Counted from the stretch's first letter, positions 16,123 through 24,769 are shown. The stretch is 64,000 bases of DNA from Betaproteobacteria bacterium (GCA_016709965.1 JADJLT010000006.1:1-64000); one strand, 5' to 3'. Translations and numbers: made by a program. Notes: a model not told the origin generated them from the letters alone.

Positions 16123-19100
16123 GACGTTTCTCCGGTAGAGCGGGGTAGATGTTGCCGAGAACGTCGACGTGGAGTTTTTCGATAGAGAAAGCTGTTTTAA
16201 CCCCAATTCGCATTAGCCCATCCTTGCCGACATTGGCGCTGCGGTCATGCGCCCACAATCCGATAGCGCCCGTTGCGCGGTCGCTACCTGCGTAATAACC
16301 CTGATAACACTCGCTTTTCAGTTTTACCTGAACCAAGTCATTTGGATACAGCGAAAAACACCAGTCAAAGCTTTCATTGATCAGCGTCCATTCCTCTTCG
16401 TCCTTGAACGCCACAATTGCCCGATTCGGCAGCCCTGTTACCCGGTGATGCACGTAAACCGGCACCAGATGGAACTTGCCGGCCTTGGTAAAGACATCCA
16501 CCCGCAACATGGTGTCGTTCTTGGCGATGCCGCCGCGCACAGGAATGCCGGACAGTTTGTCGATAAGCTTGGTCACGGTGCGAACAATGGGGCCGGTCGG
16601 GTTGCCTTCCTTGTCCGGTTTGCGCAGTGGATTTGTTGCCGGGAAGGCTTTGTCACCCTTGCCTCCGTGGTCTTTAAGGCGCTTTCGGATAGCCGCATAG
16701 AGTTTTTTGTTCCGGTTTTCATCCACCAGCTTGCATGGATTTCGCTCGTCATCTTCTTCTCCCAAATCGCTCAGGCTGAGATTTGCGAGTACGACTTTCT
16801 GCGTGACGCTGCCGTTTTTCTTCAATCTTTCCGGTTGACCGTAGATAGTGTCCTTGTGTGCGGCACCACCGTTACGGCGTTGCGGTGCGCGGGAAACGAA
16901 CAGCGGTTTCAGCGCAGCGAGTTCTTCCGCCGAGTAACTGCCCAAACGCGCCATTTCCTCGCGTAGCAGTTCTGGTGAGTCAATTTTCAAGCGTGCTTCC
17001 AGTTCATGCCGGAAGTAGGGCCACGGGTCAGGGAAGTGTTCGCGCAGTTGCTGATGCATGGCCGGATTGATGATTTCACCGGTTTCGATATCGACGAAGC
17101 CATCGCGCACCTGCTCCAGTTCGCGGGTGCGTGAATAGTTGGACAGGCGCTGAACCATGCTGTGGCTGCATGCCGCGACGACGGCGGCGTCCAGGGCATG
17201 ATGGCGGTCGCTGTCGGAACGCACCTTGAGCAAGCCCCAGCGCGCACGCAGGAAATTGGTGAGTTGGCCGCTGAGAACAACGCAGCGCTTGGTTTCGCTG
17301 CCTTCGGCAAGTTTGAGGTGATGCTCAACGTAGTTCTTGAAAAATTTGCAGATGTAGCGCGTATCGTTCAGATTGCGTGCGCGGAATTCCTCGGCTTCCT
17401 TAGCGCTGAAATCCTTGCGCAGCAGGCGAGTGCGCTTGGCCAGCCGATAGGCTTTGTTGGCTTCGACGAAGGCAACGTAGCGTTGCCAGCGTTCGCTGTT
17501 CTCGACGCCGCCCAGGTATTCGTAGGGAGTGCGGTTGCCCTTGTCCCGGTTTTCGCGGGTCAGTACCAGAACCTTGTTGTTTTTGCTGTCGTCGAAACTG
17601 CGGGAATAGGGCAGCGCATGGTCGATTTCCGTCGATCCGTCGAGGAAAATTTCGGCGACATTGCCCGAGGCTGCAAGTGGGTTTTGCGAGTAAGCGCACT
17701 GGCCGTTCTGTTCCCGGTACAGGCGCCATTTCTCGAATTCCAGACCTTTGGGCGAATGGCCGAAAAGTTCGATGAATTGTTCCCGGTCGCGCTGATTTCT
17801 GCTTTGGTATTCGTCCTGATCCTTCTTGATTTTGTTGCGCTCGTCAAATGGTCTGGACAGGTCTCGCGCCATTTCAATATGAACCGCTGTCGGCGAGCCA
17901 TAGCGGCGGATGATGGCATTGACCACCTTGCGCGCCTGGTTCAGCGAACGCAGCACGACGGGGTTGCGTGGAATGTCGGCATCCTCGGCGAAGATCATTC
18001 GGCCGTCCTTGTCGCGCCCGTCGTAGAGCGGCGGCAGATACTTGTGTTCGCCTTCGCCAACCTTGTGCAACTGGCTGTGGTGATAGCCAGCCTCTACGCA
18101 GGCTTCGTCGTAGCGCAGGCCTTTTTCCATATGCGGCACGATGGCGCTCAAGGCCTTGAGCGACAGGGCGTGGAACTTGTCGAAACGGATGTTGAGCAGG
18201 GCTTCGGTCAGCGCTTCCGGGTTGGGCAGGGGCAGCTTGGCGAGTTCGGCGCGGACTTCGTCATCGTCTTTATAAACGCTGAGCACCCATGCGATTTGGT
18301 CGAAAATTTCCGGTTGACCGCAGAGCGCCGTTCCCGAAATCTTTTCCCATTCGTCGGTGAGGCCGGCCTTGGTGAGTGTTTGCCGCAATTCATGCCAAGC
18401 CGGGATTTTGACCAGCGTGGCCGATTCCGGGTCTTTGGCCTTGCCTTCGGCTTTTTGCGCCTCGGTTGGGTAGGCGAGCCCGATGAATTTGAAACTGCCG
18501 GCTTCCAGCAGCCCGGCTTGGGTGAGCGCTGCGCCAAGCTGTTTGTAGGTCAGGTCGCCAGCTTGCCGGTAAGGTAAAGGCAGGGCGAGCGAGCGTTCCT
18601 GTTCTGTGAGTTGGCGGGTGATGCCGTCGGTGACAATACGAAGATTGTTTAGACGCGTCAGCCAGACATGGCGTTCGGCGGTAAAGCTGGCTTTGGGAGC
18701 GCGGTATTCTGTTTTTTCAAACGTGCAGGTGCCGAGCATCTTGAGCAGATCAGCGCCAGCCAAAGCTGGTTTTTGCTGCCAGAACAAACCGCTCTTTTTA
18801 TCGCCATTGCCGAGGATGGCGGTTTCCAGAGAAACCGGCGCATGCGGATTGCCGTATTCACGTTGATTGGCAAAAAGCAGTGCCAGTTCCTTGGCGAGCA
18901 GTTCCCGCGACAGTGCTTTGGTGTATTCGCCTTGCTTGTTGCGCTGGGCATTCGGAAACTCAGCCAGAACCATTTCGGCCGCGCTGCGATAACCCTTTTC
19001 GTCCATCAGCTTGGCCGTTCCGGCCAAACCTTGCTTTACCTTGCCGCCTTCGCTCTTGCTGTCGCCTTCAGCCTGCTTGGCTTCGGCACGGCTGATCCAG

Positions 19101-19480
19101 TGAAAACCACGATGCTTGCACAGGTGATAAATGACCCGTTCCCACTCTTCATGGTTTAGGCGACGGTTGAGTCCTTCGACGCGCAATTGCCAGAGCGAGG
19201 TTGAGAATGTCTGTTCGGGTTTGAACAGTTTCGCATCGGCGATCAGACCTTCGCTTTTCAGCAGGCGAGCCAGTTTTTTCAGGCGCCATGCCCGGCGGAA
19301 CAGGCGGCGCCGCATCAGGCGAGCACTACGCCGGGCAAGATTCAGGGATTCACCTTCCTTGGCGGTTTCGGCTTTGTCAAAAGCTCGAACGCCCAAGTCC
19401 AGGATGTGAGTCTCGCCGAAAGCGCACCAGCCAACCGAGGCGATGCCGATGTCCAACCCGATGGTATATGTCGCACTCAT
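16109..19480 (-). CDS. cas9: CRISPR-associated endonuclease Cas9 (type II-C)
   Basis: This is an RNA-guided DNA nuclease of 1123 residues, at the large end for II-C. Domains: RuvC-I with Asp10 (IGLDIGIASVGW), Arg-rich bridge helix (about 51-76), REC lobe, RuvC-II with Glu536 (VHIEMARD), HNH with Asp620-His621 (EIDHALPYSRSF) and an Asn in KNNKVL, RuvC-III with His760/761 and Asp764 (DRHHALDAAVV), and a C-terminal PAM-interacting domain (about 970-1123). All nuclease residues are present. The start is the ATG at 19480; a longer in-frame reading to 19564 is rejected because it runs through the tracrRNA. No good Shine-Dalgarno precedes the ATG. Two in-frame stretches (18307-18323, 16828-16844) match the core of the dispersed element and encode CGQPE and YGQPE. 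Confidence 0.98.
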   Translation of the reverse strand: MSATYTIGLDIGIASVGWCAFGETHILDLGVRAFDKAETAKEGESLNLARRSARLMRRRLFRRAWRLKKLARLLKSEGLIADAKLFKPEQTFSTSLWQLRVEGLNRRLNHEEWERVIYHLCKHRGFHWISRAEAKQAEGDSKSEGGKVKQGLAGTAKLMDEKGYRSAAEMVLAEFPNAQRNKQGEYTKALSRELLAKELALLFANQREYGNPHAPVSLETAILGNGDKKSGLFWQQKPALAGADLLKMLGTCTFEKTEYRAPKASFTAERHVWLTRLNNLRIVTDGITRQLTEQERSLALPLPYRQAGDLTYKQLGAALTQAGLLEAGSFKFIGLAYPTEAQKAEGKAKDPESATLVKIPAWHELRQTLTKAGLTDEWEKISGTALCGQPEIFDQIAWVLSVYKDDDEVRAELAKLPLPNPEALTEALLNIRFDKFHALSLKALSAIVPHMEKGLRYDEACVEAGYHHSQLHKVGEGEHKYLPPLYDGRDKDGRMIFAEDADIPRNPVVLRSLNQARKVVNAIIRRYGSPTAVHIEMARDLSRPFDERNKIKKDQDEYQSRNQRDREQFIELFGHSPKGLEFEKWRLYREQNGQCAYSQNPLAASGNVAEIFLDGSTEIDHALPYSRSFDDSKNNKVLVLTRENRDKGNRTPYEYLGGVENSERWQRYVAFVEANKAYRLAKRTRLLRKDFSAKEAEEFRARNLNDTRYICKFFKNYVEHHLKLAEGSETKRCVVLSGQLTNFLRARWGLLKVRSDSDRHHALDAAVVAACSHSMVQRLSNYSRTRELEQVRDGFVDIETGEIINPAMHQQLREHFPDPWPYFRHELEARLKIDSPELLREEMARLGSYSAEELAALKPLFVSRAPQRRNGGAAHKDTIYGQPERLKKNGSVTQKVVLANLSLSDLGEEDDERNPCKLVDENRNKKLYAAIRKRLKDHGGKGDKAFPATNPLRKPDKEGNPTGPIVRTVTKLIDKLSGIPVRGGIAKNDTMLRVDVFTKAGKFHLVPVYVHHRVTGLPNRAIVAFKDEEEWTLINESFDWCFSLYPNDLVQVKLKSECYQGYYAGSDRATGAIGLWAHDRSANVGKDGLMRIGVKTAFSIEKLHVDVLGNIYPALPEKRRGLA
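16828..16844 (+). repeat. Core of dispersed element inside cas9
   Basis: The plus strand reads TTTCCGGTTGACCGTAG, identical to the core of the intergenic copies. On the coding strand it is in frame and encodes the YGQPER region between RuvC-III and the PAM-interacting domain. The AT-rich flank of the full element is not clear here. Confidence 0.45.
18307..18323 (+). repeat. Core of dispersed element inside cas9 (second)
   Basis: The plus strand reads TTTCCGGTTGACCGCAG, preceded by AAAA. It is identical over 17 bp to intergenic copy E3. In cas9 it encodes CGQPEIF within the REC lobe. Confidence 0.45.
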
Positions 19481-19483
19481 GAT

Positions 19484-19513
19484 TTGCGGTTTGTTATTCA
19501 AAGTGCGTAGAAT
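19484..19513 (+). promoter_or_regulatory. Predicted tracrRNA promoter
   Basis: A -10-like TAGAAT (19508-19513) lies 18 bp after TTGCGG (19484-19489). A start near 19520 would put the first tracrRNA base at the anti-repeat. The promoter overlaps the untranslated upstream region of cas9 on the other strand. Confidence 0.6.
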
Positions 19514-19519
19514 AACGCC

Positions 19520-19615
19520 ATGTAGCTTTCCGGGGTGAGAGCCGTTGCTGCAATAAGGTGTCACCTTCGGGTGACGACCGAATCCGGCCCGGCAGGGAAA
19601 CCTGCCGGGCTTTCT
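19520..19615 (+). ncRNA. tracrRNA
   Basis: The anti-repeat begins TGTAGCTTTCCGGGGTGAGA and continues GCCGTTGCTGCAATAAGG. It pairs with the CRISPR repeat along both ends, leaving an internal bulge as in Neisseria, and the GCCGTTGCTGCAATAAGG segment closely resembles the Neisseria tracrRNA. A hairpin GTCACC-TTCG-GGTGAC follows. The terminal hairpin GCCCGGCAGG-GAAA-CCTGCCGGGC (19587-19610) then ends in TTTCTTATTT, acting as terminator. The gene is divergent from cas9. Together with Cas9 and RNase III it is expected to process and load crRNAs, although II-C systems with internal repeat promoters can bypass processing. Confidence 0.92.
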
Positions 19616-19616
19616 T

Positions 19617-19650
19617 ATTTATGACCTATTTTTGCCGTTGACCGTAGCAA
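19617..19650 (+). repeat. Dispersed element, copy E4 (shortened)
   Basis: This copy reads TATTTATGACCTATTTTT, then GCCGTTGACCGTAGCAACGG. It sits between the tracrRNA terminator and the end of purT. The core has GCCG in place of CCGG before TTGACCG, a variant shared with copy E7. Confidence 0.6.
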
Positions 19651-19671
19651 CGGTCTTGGCGGCTCCCTGGC

Positions 19672-20871
19672 TCAGCCCTTGATCGGGCGCACCTTGCTGG
19701 CGGCGAGTTTGGCCCGTTCGCGGGCCTGGTCGGTGTTGTCGCCGTTGGCCACGGCGACGCCCATGCGACGTTTTTTGAAGGATTCCGGCTTGCCGAACAG
19801 GCGCAGGTCGCTGCGTGGCACGGCCAGGGCATCGGCTACGCCCTTGAAGGCAATGCCGGTGGCTTCCATGCCGCCGTAGATGACGGCCGAGGCGCCCGGT
19901 TCGCTCAGGGCGGTGTCGACCGGCAGGCCAAGGATGGCGCGGGCGTGCAGTTCGAATTCGGAGAAGCGCTGCGAACACAATGTCACCAGACCGGTGTCGT
20001 GCGGGCGCGGGCTGACTTCGGAGAACCACACCATGTCGCCCTTGACGAAGAGCTCGACGCCAAACAGGCCACGGCCACCCAGATTGGCGGTAACAGCAGC
20101 GGCGATTTCCTGCGAGCGCTTGAGCGCAGCCGGCGTCATTGCCTGCGGCTGCCATGATTCGACGTAGTCGCCGGAGACTTGCACGTGGCCGATCGGCTCG
20201 CAGAAGTGGGTGACGACTTCGCCGCTGGCGTCGCGGGCACGGACGGTGAGCAGGGTGATTTCGTAATCGAAGTCGATGAAGCCTTCAACGATGACGCGGC
20301 CCTGATTGACCCGGCCGCCGCTCGCCGCGTAATCCCATGCTTTTTGCACGTCGTCCGCGCCGCGCAGCAGCGACTGGCCCTTCCCGGAAGATGACATGGT
20401 GGGCTTGACGATGCACGGGTAGCCGATGCAAGCGTCGATGGCAGCCTGCAATTCTTCGAGCGAGTCGGCAAATTGGTACTGCGAAGTGGGCAGGCTGAGT
20501 TCTTCGGCAGCGAGGCGGCGGATGCCTTCGCGGTTCATGGTCAGCTTGGCGGCGCGGGCGGTGGGGATGACTTCGGCCAGCCCGGCGGCTTCGATTTCGA
20601 CCAGCATGTCGGTGGCGATGGCCTCGATTTCCGGCACGATCAGCTGCGGTTTTTCCAGCTCAACCAGTTGGCGCAGGGCGGCGCCATCGGTCATTGAAAT
20701 GACGTGGGCGCGATGGGCGACCTGATGGCCGGGGGCGTTTTCATAGCGGTCGACCGCAATCACTTCAACCCCCAGACGTTGCAGCGCGATGATGACTTCC
20801 TTGCCGAGTTCGCCGGCACCGAGCAGCATGACGCGGGTGGCGGACGGGGAGAGCGGGGTGCCGATTTGCAT
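19672..20871 (-). CDS. purT: Formate-dependent phosphoribosylglycinamide formyltransferase
   Basis: PurT formylates GAR with formate and ATP in purine synthesis, as an alternative to the folate-dependent PurN. The 399-residue ATP-grasp protein has the N-terminal nucleotide-binding segment VMLLGAGELGKEV, the EIEAI motif, KPTMSSSGKGQS (phosphate loop) and ELFVKGDMVWFSEVSPRPHDTGLVTL (metal and substrate site). AAGGA lies 6 nt upstream of the ATG at 20871. A further upstream in-frame reading (LPRSTGKNG) comes from a dispersed element and is rejected. Confidence 0.96.
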   Translation of the reverse strand: MQIGTPLSPSATRVMLLGAGELGKEVIIALQRLGVEVIAVDRYENAPGHQVAHRAHVISMTDGAALRQLVELEKPQLIVPEIEAIATDMLVEIEAAGLAEVIPTARAAKLTMNREGIRRLAAEELSLPTSQYQFADSLEELQAAIDACIGYPCIVKPTMSSSGKGQSLLRGADDVQKAWDYAASGGRVNQGRVIVEGFIDFDYEITLLTVRARDASGEVVTHFCEPIGHVQVSGDYVESWQPQAMTPAALKRSQEIAAAVTANLGGRGLFGVELFVKGDMVWFSEVSPRPHDTGLVTLCSQRFSEFELHARAILGLPVDTALSEPGASAVIYGGMEATGIAFKGVADALAVPRSDLRLFGKPESFKKRRMGVAVANGDNTDQARERAKLAASKVRPIKG

Positions 20872-20890
20872 GGAATATCCTTGAGTGGGG

Positions 20891-20931
20891 AGATTTGAAT
20901 TTCGGCCATTTTTTCCGGTTGACCGTGGCAG
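20891..20931 (+). repeat. Dispersed ~40-bp element, copy E5
   Basis: This copy reads GATTTGAATTTCGGCCA, then TTTTTTCCGGTTGACCG and TGGCA. It lies in the divergent region between purT and the GT39 gene. It is one of the best-matching full-length copies. Confidence 0.75.
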
Positions 20932-20991
20932 CGTCAAGCTGGAAGTTTAGTGGCGCCGGGCGAGGGCGGCGCGCTGCTTTATAATGCCGAG

Positions 20992-22617
20992 ATGCATTCC
21001 CGCCCTATCCAGTCCATTGAGCGCTTTCTGCTGTCGCCATTCAGCCTGTTGCTGGCGTTGCTCATTGCCTTCTTCCTGAACGCCTACAGCCTGCCGTTGA
21101 CCGACGTGGACGAGGGCGCGTTCTCGGAAGCGACGCGCGAAATGATGGCGCGCGGCAACCTGATCTCGCCAACGCTCAACGATGCGCCGCGCCACGATAA
21201 ACCCATCCTGATCTACTGGGCGCAGGCTGCTTCGGTCAGTGTGCTGGGAGTCAGTGAAATCGGCTTTCGCTTGCCGTCGATCATTTTTTCCGTGCTCTGG
21301 ATGCTGGCGCTCTATCGCTTTTGCCACCGCCACGGCAACCAGATGACGGCGCAGGTGGCGGCACTGGTCATGGCCCTGACGCTGGTCGTTGGCATTGTGG
21401 CCAAGGCAGCGATTGCCGACGCGCTGCTCAATCTGTTGATCGCGCTGGCCATGTTCGGCATCTACGATTTCTTTTGCGCCTGCCGTGAGGGCAAGGGGCC
21501 GGCAGAGACACGCCGCCTGTTGTTTGGAATTTACGCAGCCCTCGGCCTGGGTTTTTTGGCCAAGGGTCCGGTGGCGGTATTCTTCCCGCTGGTGATCAGC
21601 GGCTTGTTCTTCGCCTCGGCCGGCGCCTGGCGCCACTGGCTGAAAGCAATCTTCTTCTGGCCGGGTTGGCTGCTTTTCCTGGTCATCGTCGTGCCCTGGC
21701 ATGTGCTGGTTTATCTCGACCAGGGTGATGCCTTCTTCCGCGGTTTCTATCTCAAGCACAACATCAATCGTTATGCCGATACCTTCGAGGGGCATGGTGG
21801 GCGCTGGTGGTACTACTTCGCGGTGCTGCCCCTGATCATGCTGCCGTTCACCGGCTGGCTGTTTGCCATTGTCGGCAAGCTGGCCAGCGCCTTGCGTCAA
21901 AGCGCCAGCGAGGCGCTGTTCGAGCGCTTCCTGATCATCTGGTTCGTCGTTGTATTTGCGTTTTTCTCGACGTCGGGCACTCAGTTGCCGCATTACCTGC
22001 TCTACGGCTGCACCCCGGTTTTCATTTTGCTCGCTCGCCACCGGCTCGATTTCGAGCGGCGCTGGCTGGCCTTCGTGCCGATCATTCTCTTCGCGCTGTT
22101 GCTGGCGGTGTTGCCGGAAGTGCTGGTGTTTGCCACCAGCAAGGTGACACGACCTTTCGAATTGGCGCTTTTATCCGGGTTGACCGCGGCATTCGCCGAT
22201 GAGGCACGCTGGCTGCTGCCTTTGCTCGCTATCGCAGTCATCGGGCTGGCATTCTGGCGCCGTTTGCCGGTCTGGCAAGGTTTGGTGCTGGCCGGCATGC
22301 TGCAGGCGCTGACAGTGGCATTTATCATCGCGCCGCGAGTCATTGGCGTCACCCAGGGGCCGGTGCGCGAAGCGGCGATGGTGGCCAAACAGAGCGGCGA
22401 GCCGGTGGTGGCCTGGCGCATTATCATGCCGAGTTTCAGCGTCTATCGTCATGCCGCGACGCCAACCCGCGTGCCCGAACTCGGCCAGCTCGTCTTCACC
22501 CGTACTGACCGTAAACCCGAAGTGCAGGCGCTGTTGCCACCCGGTCTGGTGCTGCGCGACGTTTATCAACGCAGCTTCGTCACGCTGGCTCGCGTCGAGC
22601 GCGAGGAAAAGCGGTGA
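20992..22617 (+). CDS. GT39-family (ArnT-like) lipid-linked glycosyltransferase
   Basis: This 541-residue membrane protein has about eleven to twelve helices. Near the N-terminus is the acidic loop LTDVDEGAFSEATREM, holding the Asp-Glu pair typical of GT39/GT83 enzymes that use polyprenyl-phosphate sugars, and a following APRHDKPILIYW segment. Such enzymes add aminoarabinose to lipid A or sugars to other cell-envelope acceptors; the substrate cannot be read from sequence. A TATAAT at 20980-20985 lies 6 nt before the ATG at 20992, which would give a leaderless message, but no -35 is visible. The PAP2 phosphatase gene overlaps its stop by 4 nt, fitting a shared undecaprenyl-phosphate pathway. 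Confidence 0.85.
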   Translation: MHSRPIQSIERFLLSPFSLLLALLIAFFLNAYSLPLTDVDEGAFSEATREMMARGNLISPTLNDAPRHDKPILIYWAQAASVSVLGVSEIGFRLPSIIFSVLWMLALYRFCHRHGNQMTAQVAALVMALTLVVGIVAKAAIADALLNLLIALAMFGIYDFFCACREGKGPAETRRLLFGIYAALGLGFLAKGPVAVFFPLVISGLFFASAGAWRHWLKAIFFWPGWLLFLVIVVPWHVLVYLDQGDAFFRGFYLKHNINRYADTFEGHGGRWWYYFAVLPLIMLPFTGWLFAIVGKLASALRQSASEALFERFLIIWFVVVFAFFSTSGTQLPHYLLYGCTPVFILLARHRLDFERRWLAFVPIILFALLLAVLPEVLVFATSKVTRPFELALLSGLTAAFADEARWLLPLLAIAVIGLAFWRRLPVWQGLVLAGMLQALTVAFIIAPRVIGVTQGPVREAAMVAKQSGEPVVAWRIIMPSFSVYRHAATPTRVPELGQLVFTRTDRKPEVQALLPPGLVLRDVYQRSFVTLARVEREEKR

Positions 22618-23456
22618 ACGACCGGGGCTTGCATGACCGTAATCCGGTTTTCGATGCCTCCATCCTCGCCATGTGCCTGCTGTTTGCCCTGGCGCTGGGC
22701 GCCTTGGCGCTGGGCGGGGACTGGTATGCCGGCTTTGTCCCGGCGCAGGCGGCCAGCAGTGTGCTGCCCGGCTGGTTATGGGAGTCGCTGACCACCCTCG
22801 GCGATGGCCGCGTCCAGCTGGCCCTGATGCTCCCCTTCTGCCTGCGTTATCCGCGCGTATTCTGGGCGCTGGTGGTCGGCGCGCTGCTGGCCGGGATGAT
22901 GAGCCGCGGCCTCAAGGTCTGGTTCGAGTTGCCGCGCCCGGCGGCGGTGCTGGCGGCCAGCCAGATCACCATCCTCGGCGCTCGCATGACTTCGCTTAGC
23001 TTTCCATCCGGGCATACCGTGTCGGCCTTTTCATTCGTCGTCGCCTGGCTGGCCTTGCTCGGCTGGTGGCGGGCGCTGCCCATCGTGACGCTGGCAGCCT
23101 TGGCCGGATTTTCGCGGATCGCAGTCGGCGCGCACTGGCCGGTCGACGTACTGGCCGGCGCCTTGATCGGACTCGTTGGCGGCTGGGCCGGCTTGCGCCT
23201 GAGCCGTCATTTTCGATGGGGGCTGGGCATCGGCCCTCACTGGGCATTGGTGAGCATCGCCGTCATCGCCGTCGCGACCTTGCCTTTTGACGGCCAAGGC
23301 TACCCTGATACCCAACCGTGGCGCATCGTGGCCTGTGCCTGGGGCCTCGGCGGCTTCGCGCTGCGCTATCTGCTGCCCTTGCTGCGGGGCGGATGGCAGG
23401 CCGCAAGTCGGCCGTTGGCCGGAATTGCTGCCGAACATCACTCAACCGAACCTTAA
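22614..23456 (+). CDS. PAP2-superfamily membrane phosphatase
   Basis: This 280-residue protein has about six transmembrane helices and the full lipid-phosphatase signature: KVWFELPRP (KxxxxxxRP), FPSGHT (PSGH) and SRIAVGAHWPVDV (SRxxxxxHxxxD). The family dephosphorylates membrane lipid phosphates such as undecaprenyl pyrophosphate, phosphatidate or lipid A. It starts with GTG overlapping the stop of the GT39 gene (GTGA), so both are translationally coupled. Recycling of the carrier used by the GT39 enzyme is the simplest reading. UppP/PgpB-like and LpxE-like roles cannot be separated. Confidence 0.88.
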   Translation: MNDRGLHDRNPVFDASILAMCLLFALALGALALGGDWYAGFVPAQAASSVLPGWLWESLTTLGDGRVQLALMLPFCLRYPRVFWALVVGALLAGMMSRGLKVWFELPRPAAVLAASQITILGARMTSLSFPSGHTVSAFSFVVAWLALLGWWRALPIVTLAALAGFSRIAVGAHWPVDVLAGALIGLVGGWAGLRLSRHFRWGLGIGPHWALVSIAVIAVATLPFDGQGYPDTQPWRIVACAWGLGGFALRYLLPLLRGGWQAASRPLAGIAAEHHSTEP

Positions 23457-23710
23457 GTAATCCCAGATCTGCTTGGTCTAACGGCAGGCCAGTGCTGTTA
23501 AGGCATTTGTCATGAGGTTCAATTCGGCTAATGCTGTTAAAAAAACAAAACGGGTTTTCCAACAGCATCGCTCAGGAGGCTCTCTAAAGAATCGGCTCCT
23601 TGGCGAACATTGCCTCTGTACGATAACACCACTGGTTTAGCTTGACTGCTACGGGGCGCGCTGCCTCCTTGTGTTGCTATCGAAGCTTCAAGTGTGACGA
23701 CATTGCAATT

Positions 23711-24131
23711 ATGAACAACCGTGATGAGGTTCACCAGAGCGCCATCAAGACTTGTCGAGAAGAAGCAAAGTTTCGGGAGAAAGAAATTACTTTCCGCTCA
23801 AGGACGAATATGCGCCGTCGGACATTGCGAAATTGTGGAGTTACTTGAGTTTGCTCATATTCAATCCTACGCAGGAGACTCAAGTTTTAGAATCGCCAAT
23901 GGACAATTTCTGCGTGTAGACAGGCTGAGGTGCATGAGTTCGGGAATTCAATCGGAAACGTCTCCGGAAAGCCATGGCCGAGAAAGGAAAATTGCTACGC
24001 CACGGCATATCGCTTGAAGCTGACAGCGAGCAGCCACAACCTGAGGCTCGGGTTCCTTCGTCAATTTTTCAGATCAAAAAAAACGCGGCTTTGATCAGCG
24101 TCGTTTTCAGCCTTTTTTCCGGTCGACCGTA
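23711..24131 (+). pseudogene. Possible frameshifted gene remnant in a 720-bp gap
   Basis: The gap 23457-24179 lacks an intact gene and is poorer in GC than its surroundings. From the ATG at 23711, protein-like sequence runs MNNRDEVHQSAIKTCREEA, then continues after a +1 shift near 23800 as LKDEYAPSDIAKLWSYLSLL. After three stops it resumes from about 23944 as NRKRLRKAMAEKGKLLRHG. Keeping a charged, protein-like composition across frames suggests a decayed, possibly acquired gene, but I recognise no family and it could be chance. The rest of the gap (23457-23710) holds only an 8-bp inverted repeat, ATGCTGTT/AACAGCAT, near 23530-23568. Confidence 0.25.
24075..24107 (-). terminator. Probable terminator of the Tat-protein/metalloprotease operon
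   Basis: On the minus strand, AAAACGACGCT and AGCCGCGTTTT form an 11-bp stem with two internal mismatches around a 6-nt loop. The T run continues for eight bases. It lies about 70 nt beyond the stop of the gene at 24180-24755. Confidence 0.5.
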
Positions 24132-24135
24132 GCAA
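24099..24135 (+). repeat. Dispersed element, copy E6
   Basis: This copy reads CGTCGTTTTCAGCC, then TTTTTTCCGGTCGACCGTAG and CAA. The core has GGTCGACC where most copies have GGTTGACC. The same 14-mer GGTCGACCGTAGCA recurs inside the PEP-CTERM gene at 41108-41121. Confidence 0.6.
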
Positions 24136-24179
24136 TCGCCCTGCGCCCGCCTCAAGCGAATCAAGTGCTCGTTTGGCCC

Positions 24180-24755
24180 TTAATCAGCTACCAACAGAGA
24201 GCCGTCAGCCAGCTTCAGGGTCAGTTTGCGCCCGCTGGAGGCCAGCAGGATACTGCTGCCATCCGCCGACAAGGCTGGTGTAGCACTAAGCCAGATGCCC
24301 AGGCGGGCGTGCTCTGTTACGGTCCGCCGCGCAACGCCGAGGATGGAGATCACTGCGTCGATTGAATAGCTGGCTCGCTGCTGACCATTAATGTCCAACA
24401 AAATCAATGCGTGCGGTGACGGTGAATTGATCCAGCTATCGATCATTAGCACCATGCCCTGGTCGGTAACCAGTACATGGCGTGGCCCCTGAGTTTGCGG
24501 CAGGACTTGCCGCCAGCAGGGGGTTGCAGGGGACTTCTGGTCACGTAGTTCGCCGGTAGCGCTGCGGGTTTTCCAATGGTCAGCGGTGCTGATTTCCAGC
24601 CGGAAGCGTCCCGACGGTGAATCGAAAACACGGTGTTCTGGCGGCAGCGAAATGCGGTCAGCCATGTGGGCTGGCTGCTCGGCTCGCCCGGTGGCCGGCA
24701 GGGCAAGAGCAAGCAAGCTGCCAGCGACCAGGCGATTGAACTGGCGACGAGACAA
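24180..24755 (-). CDS. Tat-exported hypothetical protein
   Basis: This is a 191-residue protein of unknown function. The N-terminus MSRRQFNRLVAGSLLALALPATGRA has a twin-arginine motif (SRRQFNR), a hydrophobic stretch and an A-x-A-like cleavage site, so export as a folded protein is likely. The mature part has beta-rich, WD- or lipoprotein-like phrases (FDSPSGRFRLEIS, LSADGSSILLASSGRKLTLKLADGSLL) that could form a partial beta-propeller. It lies 14 nt downstream of the PEP-CTERM metalloprotease gene and is followed by a terminator, so the two form an operon. Confidence 0.75.
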   Translation of the reverse strand: MSRRQFNRLVAGSLLALALPATGRAEQPAHMADRISLPPEHRVFDSPSGRFRLEISTADHWKTRSATGELRDQKSPATPCWRQVLPQTQGPRHVLVTDQGMVLMIDSWINSPSPHALILLDINGQQRASYSIDAVISILGVARRTVTEHARLGIWLSATPALSADGSSILLASSGRKLTLKLADGSLLVAD

Positions 24756-24769
24756 TGATTTTCCCTGGC

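Noticed and set aside
17162..18577. 471-codon plus-strand frame within cas9
   Set aside because: It is antisense to conserved Cas9 sequence, with no ribosome-binding site or recognisable domain.
16109..19564. Cas9 start 28 codons upstream of 19480
   Set aside because: The extension is encoded by the complement of the tracrRNA anti-repeat, and family N-termini begin just before the RuvC-I strand at 19480.
20872..20937. N-terminal extension of purT and similar RSTGKNG-type peptides elsewhere
   Set aside because: They are translations of the dispersed element's CGGTCAACCGGAAAAA side, not conserved protein.
20919..20985. TTGACC of the dispersed element as -35 of the GT39 promoter
   Set aside because: It is more than 50 bp from the TATAAT box, and no other copy has a -10 at proper spacing.
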